From Anser cygnoides (taxonomy: Eukaryota; Chordata; Aves; Anseriformes; Anatidae): 64,000 nt of DNA. The notes below the pieces were generated by a model. The model did not search any database and had not been told where the DNA came from. It saw nothing but the letters and a program-made list of their open reading frames with translations. Every line of letters starts with the position of its first letter. Position 1 is the stretch's first letter. Shown piece by piece: positions 48,661 to 63,474 of this stretch. Made by a program: the position numbers and the translations under genes. Location: positions 61,276,501 through 61,340,500 of the forward strand of contig NC_089876.1 in the NCBI RefSeq assembly GCF_040182565.1, written 5' to 3'.

Positions 48661-51600
48661 CGTATTGTAGCCAAAACATTATCTTCAGCCCTCATATACA
48701 GTTTCACAATATGCCCATGAGACAGTGAAAATAACTGATAGTCATAACAGTTTTATAAATCATTATCCAAACATTGTGTCAACATTTTACTGTCTGGCAG
48801 GAGCAGACTTATAGCTGTTCCTAGCGTGTCAGAGGAGCAACACCCACAGACTGTTTGCTCTCACTTTGGCTGTATTTGAAATCACCAGCAGCAGTAAGGT
48901 CTCTGAGGCCACCTGGAAGCTCATACACTGTACCTACATTCTTCAGACCCCCATTCTGTGTGCGTTGACTGTGGAGTAATTCAGAATATTTTTCTTTATG
49001 CTATCCCTTTCTGCTCCCTTTCACCAGATTTGAAGATTAAAAGCAAATGGTTCTAGGGCTCATGTCTTCCAAGGAAATCCCACGTACTTCCTTCAGCAGC
49101 CAGCTTTATATTGTTCAATTCCAATTCATTTTATTGCCCTCAATCTGAGAGTGACATGATTTTTTTACTCTTTTGATATGAATTTGGTCAAGATTTCCGA
49201 GGTTCTGCCATGCTCCACTCAGGAAGGAATACCACTCTAGAAGTATCTTGTATTGAATAGTAGATACGTATTTACAATTTCTGAGTGAAGTGATACATCA
49301 ATTCACTATAGCCCTACAATACAAAACATTTTTTCACTTCAAACTGCATAAATTACGCTATTTATTTTGCACCAAGAAGTGATTGGTAATGTTTCTTATA
49401 CCCACAACTACTCATTAAGTTTTTTGCAGCAATGTCTCTCCTGGGGAGCTTCAGTTTCACAAATATTTTAGCAAGATGTATGGTATAAATTATATAGGAA
49501 TTAACAGACAACTTTAATCATTTTTCCAATTCCTTCACACTTTGAAGTGAGAAATGGAGCAATGAGAAGGTAATGCTAGTGGATTTTCTTGCTGAACTTC
49601 AGTCCTTTTCCTTTTTGTGACTTCTTCTATGAATAAATGACCTTTTAATGAATTTATGTATTCACATACTTGGTCATACCCACAGCTTTAGTATGAAAGT
49701 TTTATATTATCATATTCATGGCAGAGGAAGATTGTCAGAGTTTATTCCCAAATCAGGTTGATTGTATAATCAAGCTAAAAAACTTCTAAACATCTAAAGA
49801 GTAAGGAAAGTATGTAAAAATAGGATGGAAAAAAAAATAAAAGTACATAGGAGACTAATGTTTGGGTTTTTTTATTAAATTGGCATAATTCAAATTCGTA
49901 TAATATTAAACAGGCATAATACAGAAAACATACTAACGATTATGTTATTATAGAGATATTTTCTTCCTTTTGTGACATTGCTAGTGATACTGTGCCCAGG
50001 TTATATTTCTCAAACTCATATTTAAACACCAGCTGTGTCTTTGTAGAAAAGAATTATAAACTACTTGAAGCAGAAAATATTTAGTAAGTGTTACATTCAT
50101 TTTTTTCTAGTCTTGACTCCTCATCGTCATTTTTCAGCATTATCATGATCCATTTTTACTCTACTGGTTCAATATTTTTAAAGCTAACTTTTCTTTTTCT
50201 CAATCTTTACATCCTATCATATTTGTTTTCCAACACCCATCTAGAATCCAAAAAAATGTAACGCTCAAACTGATTTAGTATGGCATGGGTCAGAATTGCA
50301 GCAGGGTTTGGCCTGGGAATTAGAAGCTGATCCATGTACGCATACCATCAAAAGCTGTTCAAGCATCCTTGACTACACAGAGCATGCTTGTGTAATGCCC
50401 GCTGAAAACTTGGGAGCTTAACTTCTGCTCTTATCCAAACTATTCACTACAGTACAGATAGGTGACACCACTGTATCAAGAAGTAATGTAGTTAAGTGTA
50501 ATGGAGTGGAAATTCACTCCAGCAGGTTTAAGCCAAGGTGTCAGATTGTCTGAAAATGTGTTTCAGGACTGAGCTCTGCTAAGTGTTTGTGTAGTGACAA
50601 TGTTGCTAAGGATACAGCCATCCTCTCTGCTTACTGCCTCAGTCACTAAATGCTTGTCTTTTCCTTTCATAAGGTTTCTAGGGCAGCTTTTGCGTGCTTA
50701 TCAAAACCTAAATGTGAGTGGTCATAATCAAGGTACATTATTTGTGTATATTACTTCTATGAAACATTTAGTCCTCAGATCAGGAAGTAAAGTACAACTG
50801 ATTTTTAGAATCTGATTTAATAAAACAGCTACTTTATTTTCTTTTGTCTTTCATTACACACATTAAATCAATATTTCATCTTGGTTTGTGTTCTTCCTTG
50901 GGATGTCTTTTGTGGCTGACTGAACTTCACTGTCACCTAACTGAGTTAGCAATGTGTTGAGGTTAGAGTTGCAATACGCACTAAAAATTGGTTTGCATCC
51001 CCAATTTAATCTCATAAAAAAATCCCATTTCACACTAAACTGAATGATACATAAACAGAAAACACCTTTTCATTTCTCTTGTATGAGCTGATGTAGGATG
51101 TGACTGTCCATTACAGTCTATTTAGAATGAGATAACAATCCAGCCCACGCACACAGTTCAAAATGATCTGCAGCATGGACTGTAAATTTATAAATGACAG
51201 TTCTGTGAATTAGACTTGAAAGAAAATGTCGAGCAGAGGGTTTTAGAACTTGCATGCAAAACTCAGGACAATTTGTACAGGAAAGAGCTTGGCTGCTTAT
51301 GTTATACTGCATAAACCCTAGGGATGTCTAGGACTAAAATGAATGAAAATGCTCCTGTCATTTTTTCACTTTTCAACCTTTATTTTGGTCTCCAGTGATT
51401 TATTGCTGCTCCACATGGAGCACAGTATCCATCTATTTCTAGTAAACAGAACTTTTCTAGACAAGAATATTTTAGGAAACTGGTGTAAAGCAGCTGTTGG
51501 GGAAATACCGTTACAAAACTGAGAGCTAACTTGAAATAGGCACGTGTGACTTTTTCTGTCTGGAAGATGACTTCCAAATATTCTTTCTATCCCATAGTTA

Positions 51601-54600
51601 AACTACTGGCACAACATTTTAACTAGAGTCTTGATAATGTAAAAACACTTAAGATCACTCGTCTTGTGCATAAATGCATGTAGGACTGTTCTGGCTCATT
51701 AGACATCGTGGTTTCAACATGCTTAGCAACATACATTACCAACGTTAGTCTCATAAAAAATCCCATTTCATACAAAACTGTATTTACAGTCCTGAGACAT
51801 TTTGCCACTGGATTTCATGGGATTGAGTATTGAGACTGGATTCCATCTTAGTTTTTAAAAAGGAATGTACTCTATAAGGCCTAAATCTTTCTGTTGCATA
51901 TGTCCAAGTCTAGCATTTTGTGTTGTATTCAGTCCAACCTTTCTCTGTTAAAGTACAATCAGTTTTCCTAGACTTGGTCTTCATCATTATATATTGTTAA
52001 GGCCTCAGTTTTCTCAATTTATTCTATTGAAAGCCCCGATGTTTGTTTGGACAGAGACTTGGGTCTCCTTGGCCCAATTTTTTCTCCTCCAATTTGTTGT
52101 CTGGCCTGCATCTAGCCTTACATCTAGCCTGCTTCTAGCTTGCAACAGCATTTATTCCCTGTTCCAGATATTTTCCTAGCCAGAACTAGTTTCTCACCAG
52201 AGTGCCTCACACAACAGTAGTGCCTTCTCTTCAGGCACTAGTCTCCCTCTCCACAGATTTCTAGGAATTCTGTCTTTTGCTTTCTTCCTCAAAATTGTCT
52301 GCTCTCCACTCCTGCCCACTCTATTTCTCCTCCTTCACTCCATGATTGCATGATCATAAAACTTCTTTAATGTCTTTTCCCTACAGGCTATTTATACAAA
52401 GCAGCTTCTTACGGAAAGAGGAAGGAACTGAGAGTATAAACTAAGCATACCATCCTCATTGCTATTTCTTAAAGTCATACTTAGTCAAAATAAAACAATG
52501 TTATTTAACAACTGAAAAGATATTTTTGTTTTTTTCAGGACTGGAGAATGCATACTACAGCTAGACACTGTGATGACTTTGGAAACAATTTTTTTCATGT
52601 CATTGCAATTGAATGAATGAGAAAAAAGAAAAAAAAAGAAAAAAAAAAAGCTCCAATAAATGTTTTCAAGTACAATATGATCCCACTGCTCAAAGGTCTT
52701 TCCGAGGTAAACTTAATGTATTCAACACATAAAAACTGAGTCTACTCTTTTTATATGCAGTGCTACTAGATAGGAGGATGTAGGTATTTTTCTGTCTGTC
52801 AAAAAAAAAATCACACTGGATTTATTTTACTGTAGCTCTATAAACCTAGACTGAAGTTTGGCTTTCATTAAAATTTTATTTTATACTTTATAAAACTCAG
52901 AGAAGATGTAACTACTTACAAAAATACAGTGATTTGTAAAAATAAATTCTGAATTTTATCCTTTCATTTTGAAAATTTAGAGAACAAACAAAAAGTATTT
53001 CTCAGGATTCTCAGTATTTCTCAGCTTTGTTATTGGGAAGCATTTCCTCAAGTGTCTGTTTCTGAAATTGAACTGAAGGAATGGTCAAGTTACAGACAAA
53101 TAAAAATGCTGTTTGAAGATATAAACCTTTCAATAGGCTTATGCAGTTTGCTCCCTTTGTCAGCATTTAGACTTTGATTTACAAATATAATACCCTTCAC
53201 TCAAAGAAAGCTGGCATAAAAGATCTTCTGTGTATACTTAATCTGCTTACTGTTATCAGACATGTGAGTGTATCAGCAGTAAACACATCTACTTTAAATA
53301 TTCCTTGAAGAAAAATCCTCTGGTGCCATTTCATAAAAAAGACTCCTCACTTTTTTCTCTGATGATCTTTTTTTTTGTCATATCACTACCGAGAGTCGAA
53401 GCTATGAATTTCACAACAATCCAAGCACAATACTTTAACTGGAGAACAATCTACCATATCAGCCAAAGTTCTGTTTCAAAAGGAAAACAGTTTTAAACAA
53501 ACAGGAGTATCATTTCAGAATTATAAATTCTTATCAGCTGTTTTCTGGTATCTTTCCTTTAAAAGAAGGAATTCTAAAGGATTCTTATCATGTCCAGTGT
53601 GTTTGAAAGCCTAAGATCTCATCACCTTCTAAAAATAGTCTGGTCTACTAGAGCAACTTCTGTGAAGGCTATGAGCTACACTGCTCTTTGGTGGTTGGAT
53701 TTTTTTTTTGGTTTGGCTTGTGTTTTTTTGTTTGTTTGGTTGGTTGGTTGGTTGGTTGGTTTTGTTTTGTTTTTCCCCTTTTTGTTGTTGTTGTTGCTGT
53801 TTTAAATGAGAAGTATATTTTGTTAGAATGAGATCATAGGGGATTTGCATTGCATTATTAATTTAACTTTTTAAGTGTACTAGAGGGAGGCCACACTCAC
53901 TAATTAAATTTTCACTGGATATTCTTAAGCTGTTTAAGTAGCCTATCTTAATATCCATCTGAGCACATATCAGCTTATTTCTTGATTGCTTCGTATTTTC
54001 AGACAGACACTTTCTCTTCCTTGTTCAAAAATGCATAAGGTCTGTAGACTAAGAAAAGTGAAACTGTTATGTACTGCCATGGAGATGTACATCTGGATTT
54101 TATGCATAGGGAGGAGGGGAGAAATGAATAACTAGCAAGAATTTATAATTCTCCACAGTTTCAGCTTCACATAAGTTCCAACAGCTTCATATAAGCTTCA
54201 TGTAAGCTGCTATCAAACAGCGATTTGGGTCAAGAATTTCTGAGGACATGTTGGAAAAATGGTTCTTTCCAATTCCAGTTCCCAAATTCAAAAAGCATGG
54301 TATACCATTTAAAACATTTTAAACCTTAAGAGAAGCTTGTACTTACAAACCTAAATTTGGATGTTTTTTTCCAGATCCATCATTTGGCGAATAAGAAAAT
54401 ACCTTGGCTTTCTCCAAATAGCTTAAATATCTTAAAAGGGATACCCTTCAGACCAGCAGTTCATCTTGTTCCATGCTTTCATTTAAGATGCTTGTTCTTT
54501 CCTAGCTGTTACATTCTCCCTTGTGTTGATCCAGTTTTCATGAACTGTTTCAACCTTGAATTCACCTTATCTCCACTAAAATATTCACATCTACATTTCC

Positions 54601-57600
54601 CTCCCCAGAAATTCTCATTCTTTTCCTTCAATACAGAAATCTGCCAATTACAAGAAAAGTATTTTATTTTATAACAAAATACTGCTTCAGTTGTGCTGTT
54701 AAAAAGCTTTTGGAGAAAGAGAAGCATAGCCCCAATGGGAAAAAGAAGGAACTGAATCAGTAACTCAGACGACATAATATTATATAAAATAAACAAGCTT
54801 ACCATGAATTATATAGTTCTGTACATTCCTATATTGGGATTCAAATGACAACATAAACCACTTGAGCTTTGGTTGTATGGTTTAAGATGTCAGCAGAACA
54901 CCTCAGCAGAACTCTAGTCTCATAATTCAAAATTGGCCATTATACAAAATGTGTGTAGATGGAAGAATCAGAAAAAAATATAATGCTTTTTTTTCATTAT
55001 TTATCTTACTAATGTGAAATTCACCACAGTAAAACAGTAAGCCTCTTCATTCTTTATCTAATCCACAGAAGAAAACCTATAGGGCTTTTTGTTTGTTTGT
55101 TTGTTTGTTTGTTTTATGTAGCTATGCAATGATTTTGCTTTGAAGATGTTCAGTTATGTGAATGATACCCACAGATTTCAGAAACCGCAAAAATAAATGT
55201 GAATTTAATGTTTCTTAAAAGAAGTCTATGTACTTAGTGAGACATGATAACTTGAATGGAGTAAGTTTGAACTGTAAGCCTATTACCCAGCTTCCCAGTG
55301 TGTATATTTTAAATAGGAGAATCATCTCAAAGGATTGTCGATGCTCTTTGCTATCTAGGGAAGGGTTGGATTTTTTTTTTTTTTTCCTGAGAGAATGGGT
55401 AGAGGAATTTGCTATAGCTAAAGCAGAATACTCTTGACACAAGACTCACCGTAGTTAATGGACTCCTATCAACCACAATATGTTTTTTGATTTATTCTCA
55501 ACTGCACAAAAAAAGAGGTGCTGGCACCTACCTCAGCAATTTTCTTCATAGACAGAATGATCAATACAAGAGGAAATATAAAGATTCAACTTTTTAAAAC
55601 TTTTTGTTCCAGTGTGATAACATTCTTTAAACTTTCCTTTCCTGGAGGGTAACTTTTTTATTGCTGTTTGTGCAATTAACTAAACATGCCCATTTTATCA
55701 GAATCCAAACTGTCATTCTTTGATATAACTCCCTGTACTAAATATCTATTTATCAGTTTGGTGAAGTATAAGGGGTTTTTGTTGTAAAAAGTCACTGAGT
55801 CCACTGGAAACCCAAAGCTGATAGGATACACACACTTCTGTACTGTCATTCACACGCAGCAGGATCTGTTACTTACTGCTCTTTGCCTAACTGGGCACTA
55901 TTAAATATCACGTGGGGTCATTTGTTAGATGCTGCCTTCAGATCTGGTTAATGGGGACTTGGTCTCCATTATTCACCTTTAATCAGCTTTTTCCCATCCC
56001 ACAGATATCTATTGCTAAATCTCCAGACAGGAACTACCAGTTGGCAAATGGTAGACAGTTTCTGAATTTAAGCAGATTTAGCAGGGCATTCCGTGAACAT
56101 TTATAGGGCTTAAGCTAATTGGAAATAAGATTTACAATGCTTCTTTTAACTGATGCCATGCAATACTTGGAAAAGAGAATTACTGGTATTTCTTAAAATA
56201 GTAATGTCATTTACTCATGAATATAACTTGAGCATAGACAGAATCAGTGCCGATTTAAGGCAACACACTAGCTAGAGTTTCTACTTCATATTGTGTGATG
56301 AATTGGAAGATCATTATTCCTAGGTATATCAGATACAGGCATAAACAGCAAAGTCACAATTCACATGAGCTTACATAGATAGAGCAATAAGGATCAAATG
56401 ACAGTTCTTGTAACAGAAAGTCCATAGTCTTTGAACAAAAAGTACTGATTCTTAAAGTTGCTCATTACTAAGGAAACTTGGTGCTTTTAATGTCTTAAAA
56501 ATAAGGCTTACTTCAGCTACTAGTAACCACTTGGCAATAATAAAAACATTGTCTATGATTATTTGGTAAGAATAGAAAATGAAAGATAAATATTCATAGC
56601 AAATGAATTGCGAACTCTCCAATCATTTATTTTATGCTCTGTCTTATGGACATTTCTGTAAATCTCTGCATCATTTAGTAGGCTGGAGAGAACAATTCTT
56701 TATGCAAGTGTAAAGCCCTTCTTTCCTGGGAACCAAAATGGAATTTCATCCTGCTTATTATTCCAGTTCCTTAATAATTTAAAACAGATCTCAATATCTG
56801 CGTGTTCAAGTTTAAGCAGGTGCGTAATGTCACTGTTTTATTCCAGCTTTCCAGCTGCTTTGTTGAGTTTTCTTTCTCTCTCTCTCTCATTTTTTTTTCT
56901 TTTTTTTTTTTTTAAGAGACATGTTTGAGTATTTCTTAGGTACTCCTTACTCTTCTCTTCTCACATAATCCTCACTAGGCTGTATGTGGCTTAGTGTGCT
57001 AAACAATTTCTTTCTAGTATTTTTTGAGCTGATGTAAGTAAACAAATAAGGCTAGCTCAATTTACTGCATAAAATGTTTTTATAAAGTCATTTAGGAACA
57101 CTGATGAGGATGGTTTTCTATATCAAAAGAGACAAAATGTGTTGTTTTTTTATTTTGTTTTGTTTTTTAAAGTTCTGCTAAAATCACAAACTAGCATGAA
57201 AATAAGTTAAAACTTATGCCTGGATTTTTTCATTCTGGTGATGATAAAGGACCAATGTTGTTTCCAACTGAAGATTCATGACTGTGAATATTTATAACCA
57301 GGCATGACTTTACTGCAGAAAATAAAAAAAAAATGTCATCTGCAAACAGCTACTATCGATTAGTTTTATAATCTCATCAGGGCTGATATGAATCAGCCTG
57401 TATCAGTTATGATGCTACTATTGCTTAAGATCCCTGATCATTTTAACTTCTTTATATCAGGAATGGAACTGGAATATGAACAGGTGAGAGACAGAAACAT
57501 TCCTCCATTTGCTTCAAGTGTAATTCAAAAAGCATTTGGAAGATGAGACTATTGTTCCTTCACTTACTTTCACACATCCTATCCCTTCCTGCCCTCAACA

Positions 57601-60600
57601 TGTCATTTTTGATTCCATTTAATAGGAAGTCAGCTTGGCCAAGTAATATATCCTTTACGCTGTTCTCACAAGACCCACGAAGCATTCAAAAGCAATGCCC
57701 TAAGCATCCTGATGTTCATGTAACAGGTCTCAGAGTAGCTAATGAGACTCTGTACTGAGCTAATGTCATCCAATAGTGAGGTTCCAAGTGAGAATAAGCA
57801 AAAGAGGCTACTGTATTTCCTGGATGTTTTTTCTCTTACTTTTTACACATATTTGTGTCTTCCTTGACCCAGAAAGAAGTGGTTCAGACTTTGAAAGCAG
57901 TATCAGCTTAAGACCAGTTCAAATAACTAATGACAATTAACAGCATTTAAAAGACTGTCAAGAAGCTTTTTATTTGCCTTAGGAAAACATTGCACAACAA
58001 AGTAAAAGGAAGAATATGGTTAAAATGACAGCATTATTTCATGCTTGAACTTGAAAGCCTTTGTCACCTATCACTTTAAAACCAAAAATTGCAGAATTAT
58101 TTTTTAAAGAATAATAGTTGTACAAAGTTACATGTGGATGGTTATAAGGATCACAGTGAATTCTGCAGCAGTGAATAAGAATTGTTTCTTAATACCTCGT
58201 TTTTATTAGATGGTAGACAGACCTTTCCAAAACAGCAGCAGATGTATTTAAGTGACCTGATTTCAAAACTAGGGAGCACCTAAAGTTTTTCCCCAATATG
58301 TGTTATTAAATGTACACTCTTGATGGCATGAGTTAAACATGGGGATGATGTTTCCTGGTAACAAAGAACTAACATTTGCTATAACTTATTCTGTTCTTTC
58401 ATTTCCTTTTCCTGATTTTATGTCTGGAAATGAGAATAGGTTGGATCGGTGATGGTGGAGGAGAACAGAAATGAAAAACTATGTGTTGGCTTGGCTGGAG
58501 AGGAAGTGTCGGACTGAAGGCTTACTCCCATGCCTTGCTCCCACCTCACTCTACATCTCATTTGCTTGTACTCTACGCATAAATGCAGGGTAGTGGAAAA
58601 ACATGATTCCAATCAACATTATGGATCTCTGGAAGAGGAGTTTAGGCCCTCACGGGACTTTACAAGTACTAACCTGTAGAAGTAGCTAACTGTGAGAAAT
58701 TATGAGATAAATAAAAATCTGCAACAAGTTCTTTTGCTCTGTGGCTTAATATATGTCTACCTGGCTTAAAAATGGAGAACTGAAGGCTGGTTGACTACAC
58801 TGATGTGCTCTTTGATGTGCCAGAGAATTCTTGCCAGATAACAATCCTTACTATGGTATGTCCTGAAAGTAACTGAACACTTTCTTCAGCCTCTTAGATT
58901 TTATTTCCTACAAAAAGTCATTTAGTATATTTATTGATATGCATAACTGACTTATTAGCATAGGAAAATAAATAAATTTGGACCAACATATGGAACCCGA
59001 GAGAATGTAAAATAAAATATTGGTATGCTGCTAAATGGAGTATAATGTGGAGGAAAGTGGGGCATCAGAAGAATTTCAAGATAAAATGCAAATGGGAGGG
59101 GGAAGATCAAGAAAATGAATCAGATTCCTAATTTTCTAACATTTTCATTGAGCCTACTGTGAAAGTTTTCCTTTATGACCCTGAAACACTTCAATTAAAC
59201 AGAAGCCCTATTGACATGGAATAGTCCTTATTTTGAACCTCTGAAAGCCTGAGGACATCAACTGTGAGGACAGGAGATGATATCATGTGCCTGACTAGGT
59301 GATAATTGTGGTATTGCAACTGCAATTTAGCATATTTAAGATTACAGCATTGTATTACTTACTTCTAAAAATCAGAGAAAGGTTCTTGAAACAATTTACA
59401 AAACTTTCTTTGTTAAAGAAATAAGATACTTTTTTTTTTCTTATAAGCAAGGTAATGGTTATTCCTTTAGTTCTCTGGATATGAAAGGAAATAAGCATGT
59501 TTCTCTCTTCTCAGATGATACTTGACTGTCATTTTATGGCATATAGTAGTATTTGATTCTGCCAGTTGAAAGACAGCTTGGTAGCACACCCTCCAGACTA
59601 AATATAAAAGAGGCTTTTCTCAGAGAAGAGGGGGTTTATTACTTGAACAATACAGAAGAGAAACAAGATAAAATAACAAAATTGAAAATTCAATATAAAA
59701 TAATGCTTCTGCTGTAACAATCAAGGCATACAACAGATGTGTCATTGTGACCAGATAGAAAATAATATTGTTTTTCTACAGACATAAACCACCTTTTCCA
59801 TTAGAAATGATGTCTTGTTATGACTGGCTTTGGTAGCTTAGTACATTTGACACAAGTGAGAACACCCATGATGCACTACCAAGTTTAGAATTCTGTCTTA
59901 TGACAGACAGATAACGTTCAGGAAAAAAAGAGCATAATGAGATAACAAGCAGGCACTTAAGCAGATGGTTTATCTGAACAAAGTGGTTCAGAAACCTAAA
60001 AGAATGCAGGTTTGCTTCTGCTCCTCAGTTCTTCTTTAGTGTTTCATTTCTTTGGGGAAATAGCTTTGAGGAATCATCATAAGATTATCCATAAAATAAG
60101 AAGTGGTTAAAAAGTCTTTTACTGTCAGATGGAAAGTGAGTCCCAAGACTTCTGATATGTTCAGCACCTGTTGCAGCTGATGTGCTACCAGACAGGGATC
60201 TGGCCAGATTTGGAGAGAGATACGTGAGAAGAGAGCTTCCTTTGGCAAGACGAGTTTCTCGTTGCTGGAGGAAAAAATGTAGGTCATGCTCATAACAGCC
60301 ATTTCAGCTTAACTCAGCCAAGTGTCACTGTAGCACGAAAAGCACAGGAAAGCATGAGCTGTTAGCTGGCAGCATGCTACTCCATTACACCACTTTCCAT
60401 TCAAACAAAGTTAGAGCTGCCTCAATTAGAGTAGTGACAGAAAAAAAATGGAACCAGGGAAACAGAAGTAGACCTCTGAACTCCCCATGCTGTACATTAC
60501 AGACTTTGTCAAGGACCTTGTGTGATTTGTAGATGTGTGCCTATAATGGTCAAATTCTGATTCAGATGGTCAATTATTCTGCGATGGAAATGAAGTGTTA

Positions 60601-63385
60601 CTCCTTATTTTCAGTCTTAATTTCTTAGTTTACGTGCTATACACTAAACTACTATACTTCCCTATATTTTACTGATTATTGAACTGATTTCTGCATGGAT
60701 GGTAAGTTCAAGATCTTTTGTGGTGGAAATGTGAAAGTTATTGAATATTGGAGCAGTTAAAACAGTAGCATAGCTAGATCCTTGCTCAGCTTCAATTACC
60801 CTGATAACTATGATTCAGACCCTGAGAAGAAAAGTTTTCAGTTCTTCTATATGGCTTGATTGGTATGTGGATTTAATCAAGTTGTCAACCTGCAATATGT
60901 CATTGGGGTGTGTGGTTGTTGTAACTGGCTAATATTCAGTAACTAGCAGTACAGATGAGTAAGCCAATTGCTTCACTTCTAGCTAGCATAGTTGCTACAA
61001 CTAAGTAGTATGTTTAAGGATTAAATAACTTCTTGCAATTCAGATGCTTCAATGTGATGCCAGCATTAGAGCCACTCTCTAAATCACAAATCATCCTCTT
61101 GTATAGTTCTGCTTCTAATAAAAGAATGTGCATATATTAAGAGCTGGACCAAAGTTATAAGGAAAATACTCTTGTACATACTCTTACTCCAAGAAAGCCC
61201 CACCAAGCAAAGTAGTGAGAGTTCAATTAAACTCATGATTCTTTCGGAAAATATAAGTCTGTTAATTTCATGGCAGCACTAATAATCTCATAAACAAGAA
61301 TTAGATCATGTTGTATGAATTCAACTCTTCAAAATCTATGAGATCTGCGGGGGCACCAGATTCACCTGCCAATATTCAAATACAAGCTTAAAAATACACA
61401 TTTTTGAATAAAACATAAGGCAATATTTCAGAAGTTTCCTATCAGACTAAGGAACAATCAATCTTAATAGCCCAAGCTTTTATTGTACTGGAAGTAATTC
61501 ATCAGTATTTTCTCCTCCCTCACTTACAGCTTCTCGATGTAATTATTGAAATTCACACTCCATGAGGAAAGGGAAAAAAAAAAAAAAAAAAAAAAGCAGT
61601 AATCTTCTGGAATAGAAGACTGGAAACTAAGAGAGTTCAGATGGTCTTATCATTAAAAAATTGGCTAAGAGTCAGATAATGACTGTTTAGGATCCGACAC
61701 AAACTTCCTGTGTGATTTTTCTGAAATCTGTTTCAAGCCAAATTGTGATACATTGTCTAATAATAGTGAGCTAGAGCATGCTTCCGCGTGATTTGGTTAC
61801 AACTACTTGTGGAGCAAAGCATCATACCTCTTTGTGAAAGCAGCAGAAATCTGACTTTCAATCTCCTCTCCCCTGACTTTAGTTCAACAGAATGGCAATT
61901 CAAATACTAACTTGCCTCAACAAAATGTTCTTCCATTTATTGCCTCACTTATCCTGTTCAGATATTTCAGTGGTGGTGTTAATGGTCTTGGTCCAGAAAA
62001 GTATATAAACATGTTTCTGTCCTTAAACAAACACTACTATTAAACTTTATGGCTTACTGAAGTACAAAACCATTAAATTGTGGACAAGCCTATGTGAAAT
62101 CTGATTGCTATACTTAGCACCTCTGAACTGTGGAGCTCTGGAAATACCTACAGCAGTGCTAGAAGAGCAACAGTCTCAGCCTCACTTCTAGTGGAAATAC
62201 TTCCAATATAAGATCATTTAGACTTGATGACCGGTGAAGATTCCCCCTCAACTATTTTACATTGTACAGAAAGTCTTACCTAAGTCTCTAAATATGAAGA
62301 TGTGTATGCTGCTTAAGGACTACCATCTGCATTTTAATGACATCACCTTGTTTTACAACTGTGTCTACAGGCACTGGCTATGCACTGCATATAGCAGTGA
62401 TTATATACCCTACTGCAAAGTACCCCATATATTTTATTCATCGTTTTCTCACTGTTCAAAAAATACTGCAGTTTGAGAATTCCAATGAATATCTTTTATA
62501 AACAAATATTTAAAATATTCTTTTGTTCTAAACAAACATCAGATTTCTATCCACTTCCTAATGGTATATTCAAAATCTGTATCTGAACCTTCATGTGTAA
62601 CCTGATTATTATAATTTGCCCATTCCTTTGGCCAGCTTCTTAATTAACAGCTCTTATTTTTAAATAAAACTCCAATTAGACAAAACTAAAATGTGATAGG
62701 TAACCCAAAACAATTTAATAGGGAATATCTTGAGTTTTGTACCTACAAACTTTCATCTTGCATGAAAGAGAATGACTACTCTGAATAAGAAATGTGACAG
62801 TTTTTCTAGAGTATATTATCAGCAGTACACATGAACTTATAGGATTTTGATCTACAATAAAGTATTCTGCCAGTCAAAATATAATTCAGTACATAATTTA
62901 TATGCTATAATCTAACATAGCCACAGGCAACTTCGTAACAGAGTTCAAAAACAATTTGCTTATTAAATTTGCTAATAATATTGCAGCAATATTTGATTAA
63001 TTAGTCTCCCAAATTATTCGTGAGACAAGGAAAATCAGAAGTAGAGACTGCTGATTATATAGAAAAAGCATACATTCAAATTGGCTTCTAGTTAATTATG
63101 CAGAAATATTATGTATCAACTAGTATTCAATATCATCGCGTCTCCACTTGGTTGGTAATTCAGAACTCATGGTTGCGTTTTCTATCATTAGATTTGTGTT
63201 GGTTAGCTCACATCTGAAATCCTCCTACTGTGCAAGAGAACCATTCTCTACAGAATGGTCAATTGGCTTTGAAGGTTCTTATTTGATACATGGATTCAAA
63301 CTGTCTCTAAGATTCCCTCTGTAAATCAGACATACCTTATTGCTTATTATTCTGACTTTTTATTTCCCATCTTCCCCCCCCCAAC
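48661..63385. other. Unannotated AT-rich DNA, almost free of recognisable transposons
   Basis: For nearly 15 kb no CR1 tail, LTR or RNA gene was recognised. Simple sequence: A/G-rich run 52618-52650, (TTGG)n near 53735-53761, (GTTT)n near 55087-55113, C/T-rich tract 56866-56914, and a 22-base A run at 61574-61595. Possible repeats at 51010-51044 and 51749-51780 share a 24-base sequence with small differences. One weak candidate exon (60036-60264, minus) is listed separately. The low repeat content could mean an old, constrained regulatory desert, but this is inference. Confidence 0.5.
60036..60264 (-). other. Weak candidate terminal exon or conserved open frame
   Basis: An 88-codon open frame (60036-60302, minus) has less biased, protein-like composition than other frames in the window, with segments such as SLQIWPDPCLVAHQLQQVLN and SEVLGLTFHLTVKDFL. 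Just inside it the minus strand reads ATTTTTTCCTCCAG, a good splice acceptor, so an exon could start at 60264 and end at the TAA at 60036. A possible AATAAA polyadenylation signal lies on the minus strand at 59635-59640, about 400 bp after the stop. I do not recognise the protein. It may be a chance frame. Confidence 0.2.
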
Positions 63386-63474
63386 AAAAAAATAAATAAA
63401 ATAAAATAAAATAAAATAAAATAAAATAAAATAAAATAAAATAAAATAAAATAAAATAAAATAAAATAAAATAA
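63386..63474 (+). repeat. (AAAAT)n pentanucleotide microsatellite
   Basis: About 17 AAAAT units in register, preceded by a C-run (63374-63382) and an A-rich AATAAATAAA lead-in. It is a plain microsatellite. Confidence 0.95.
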
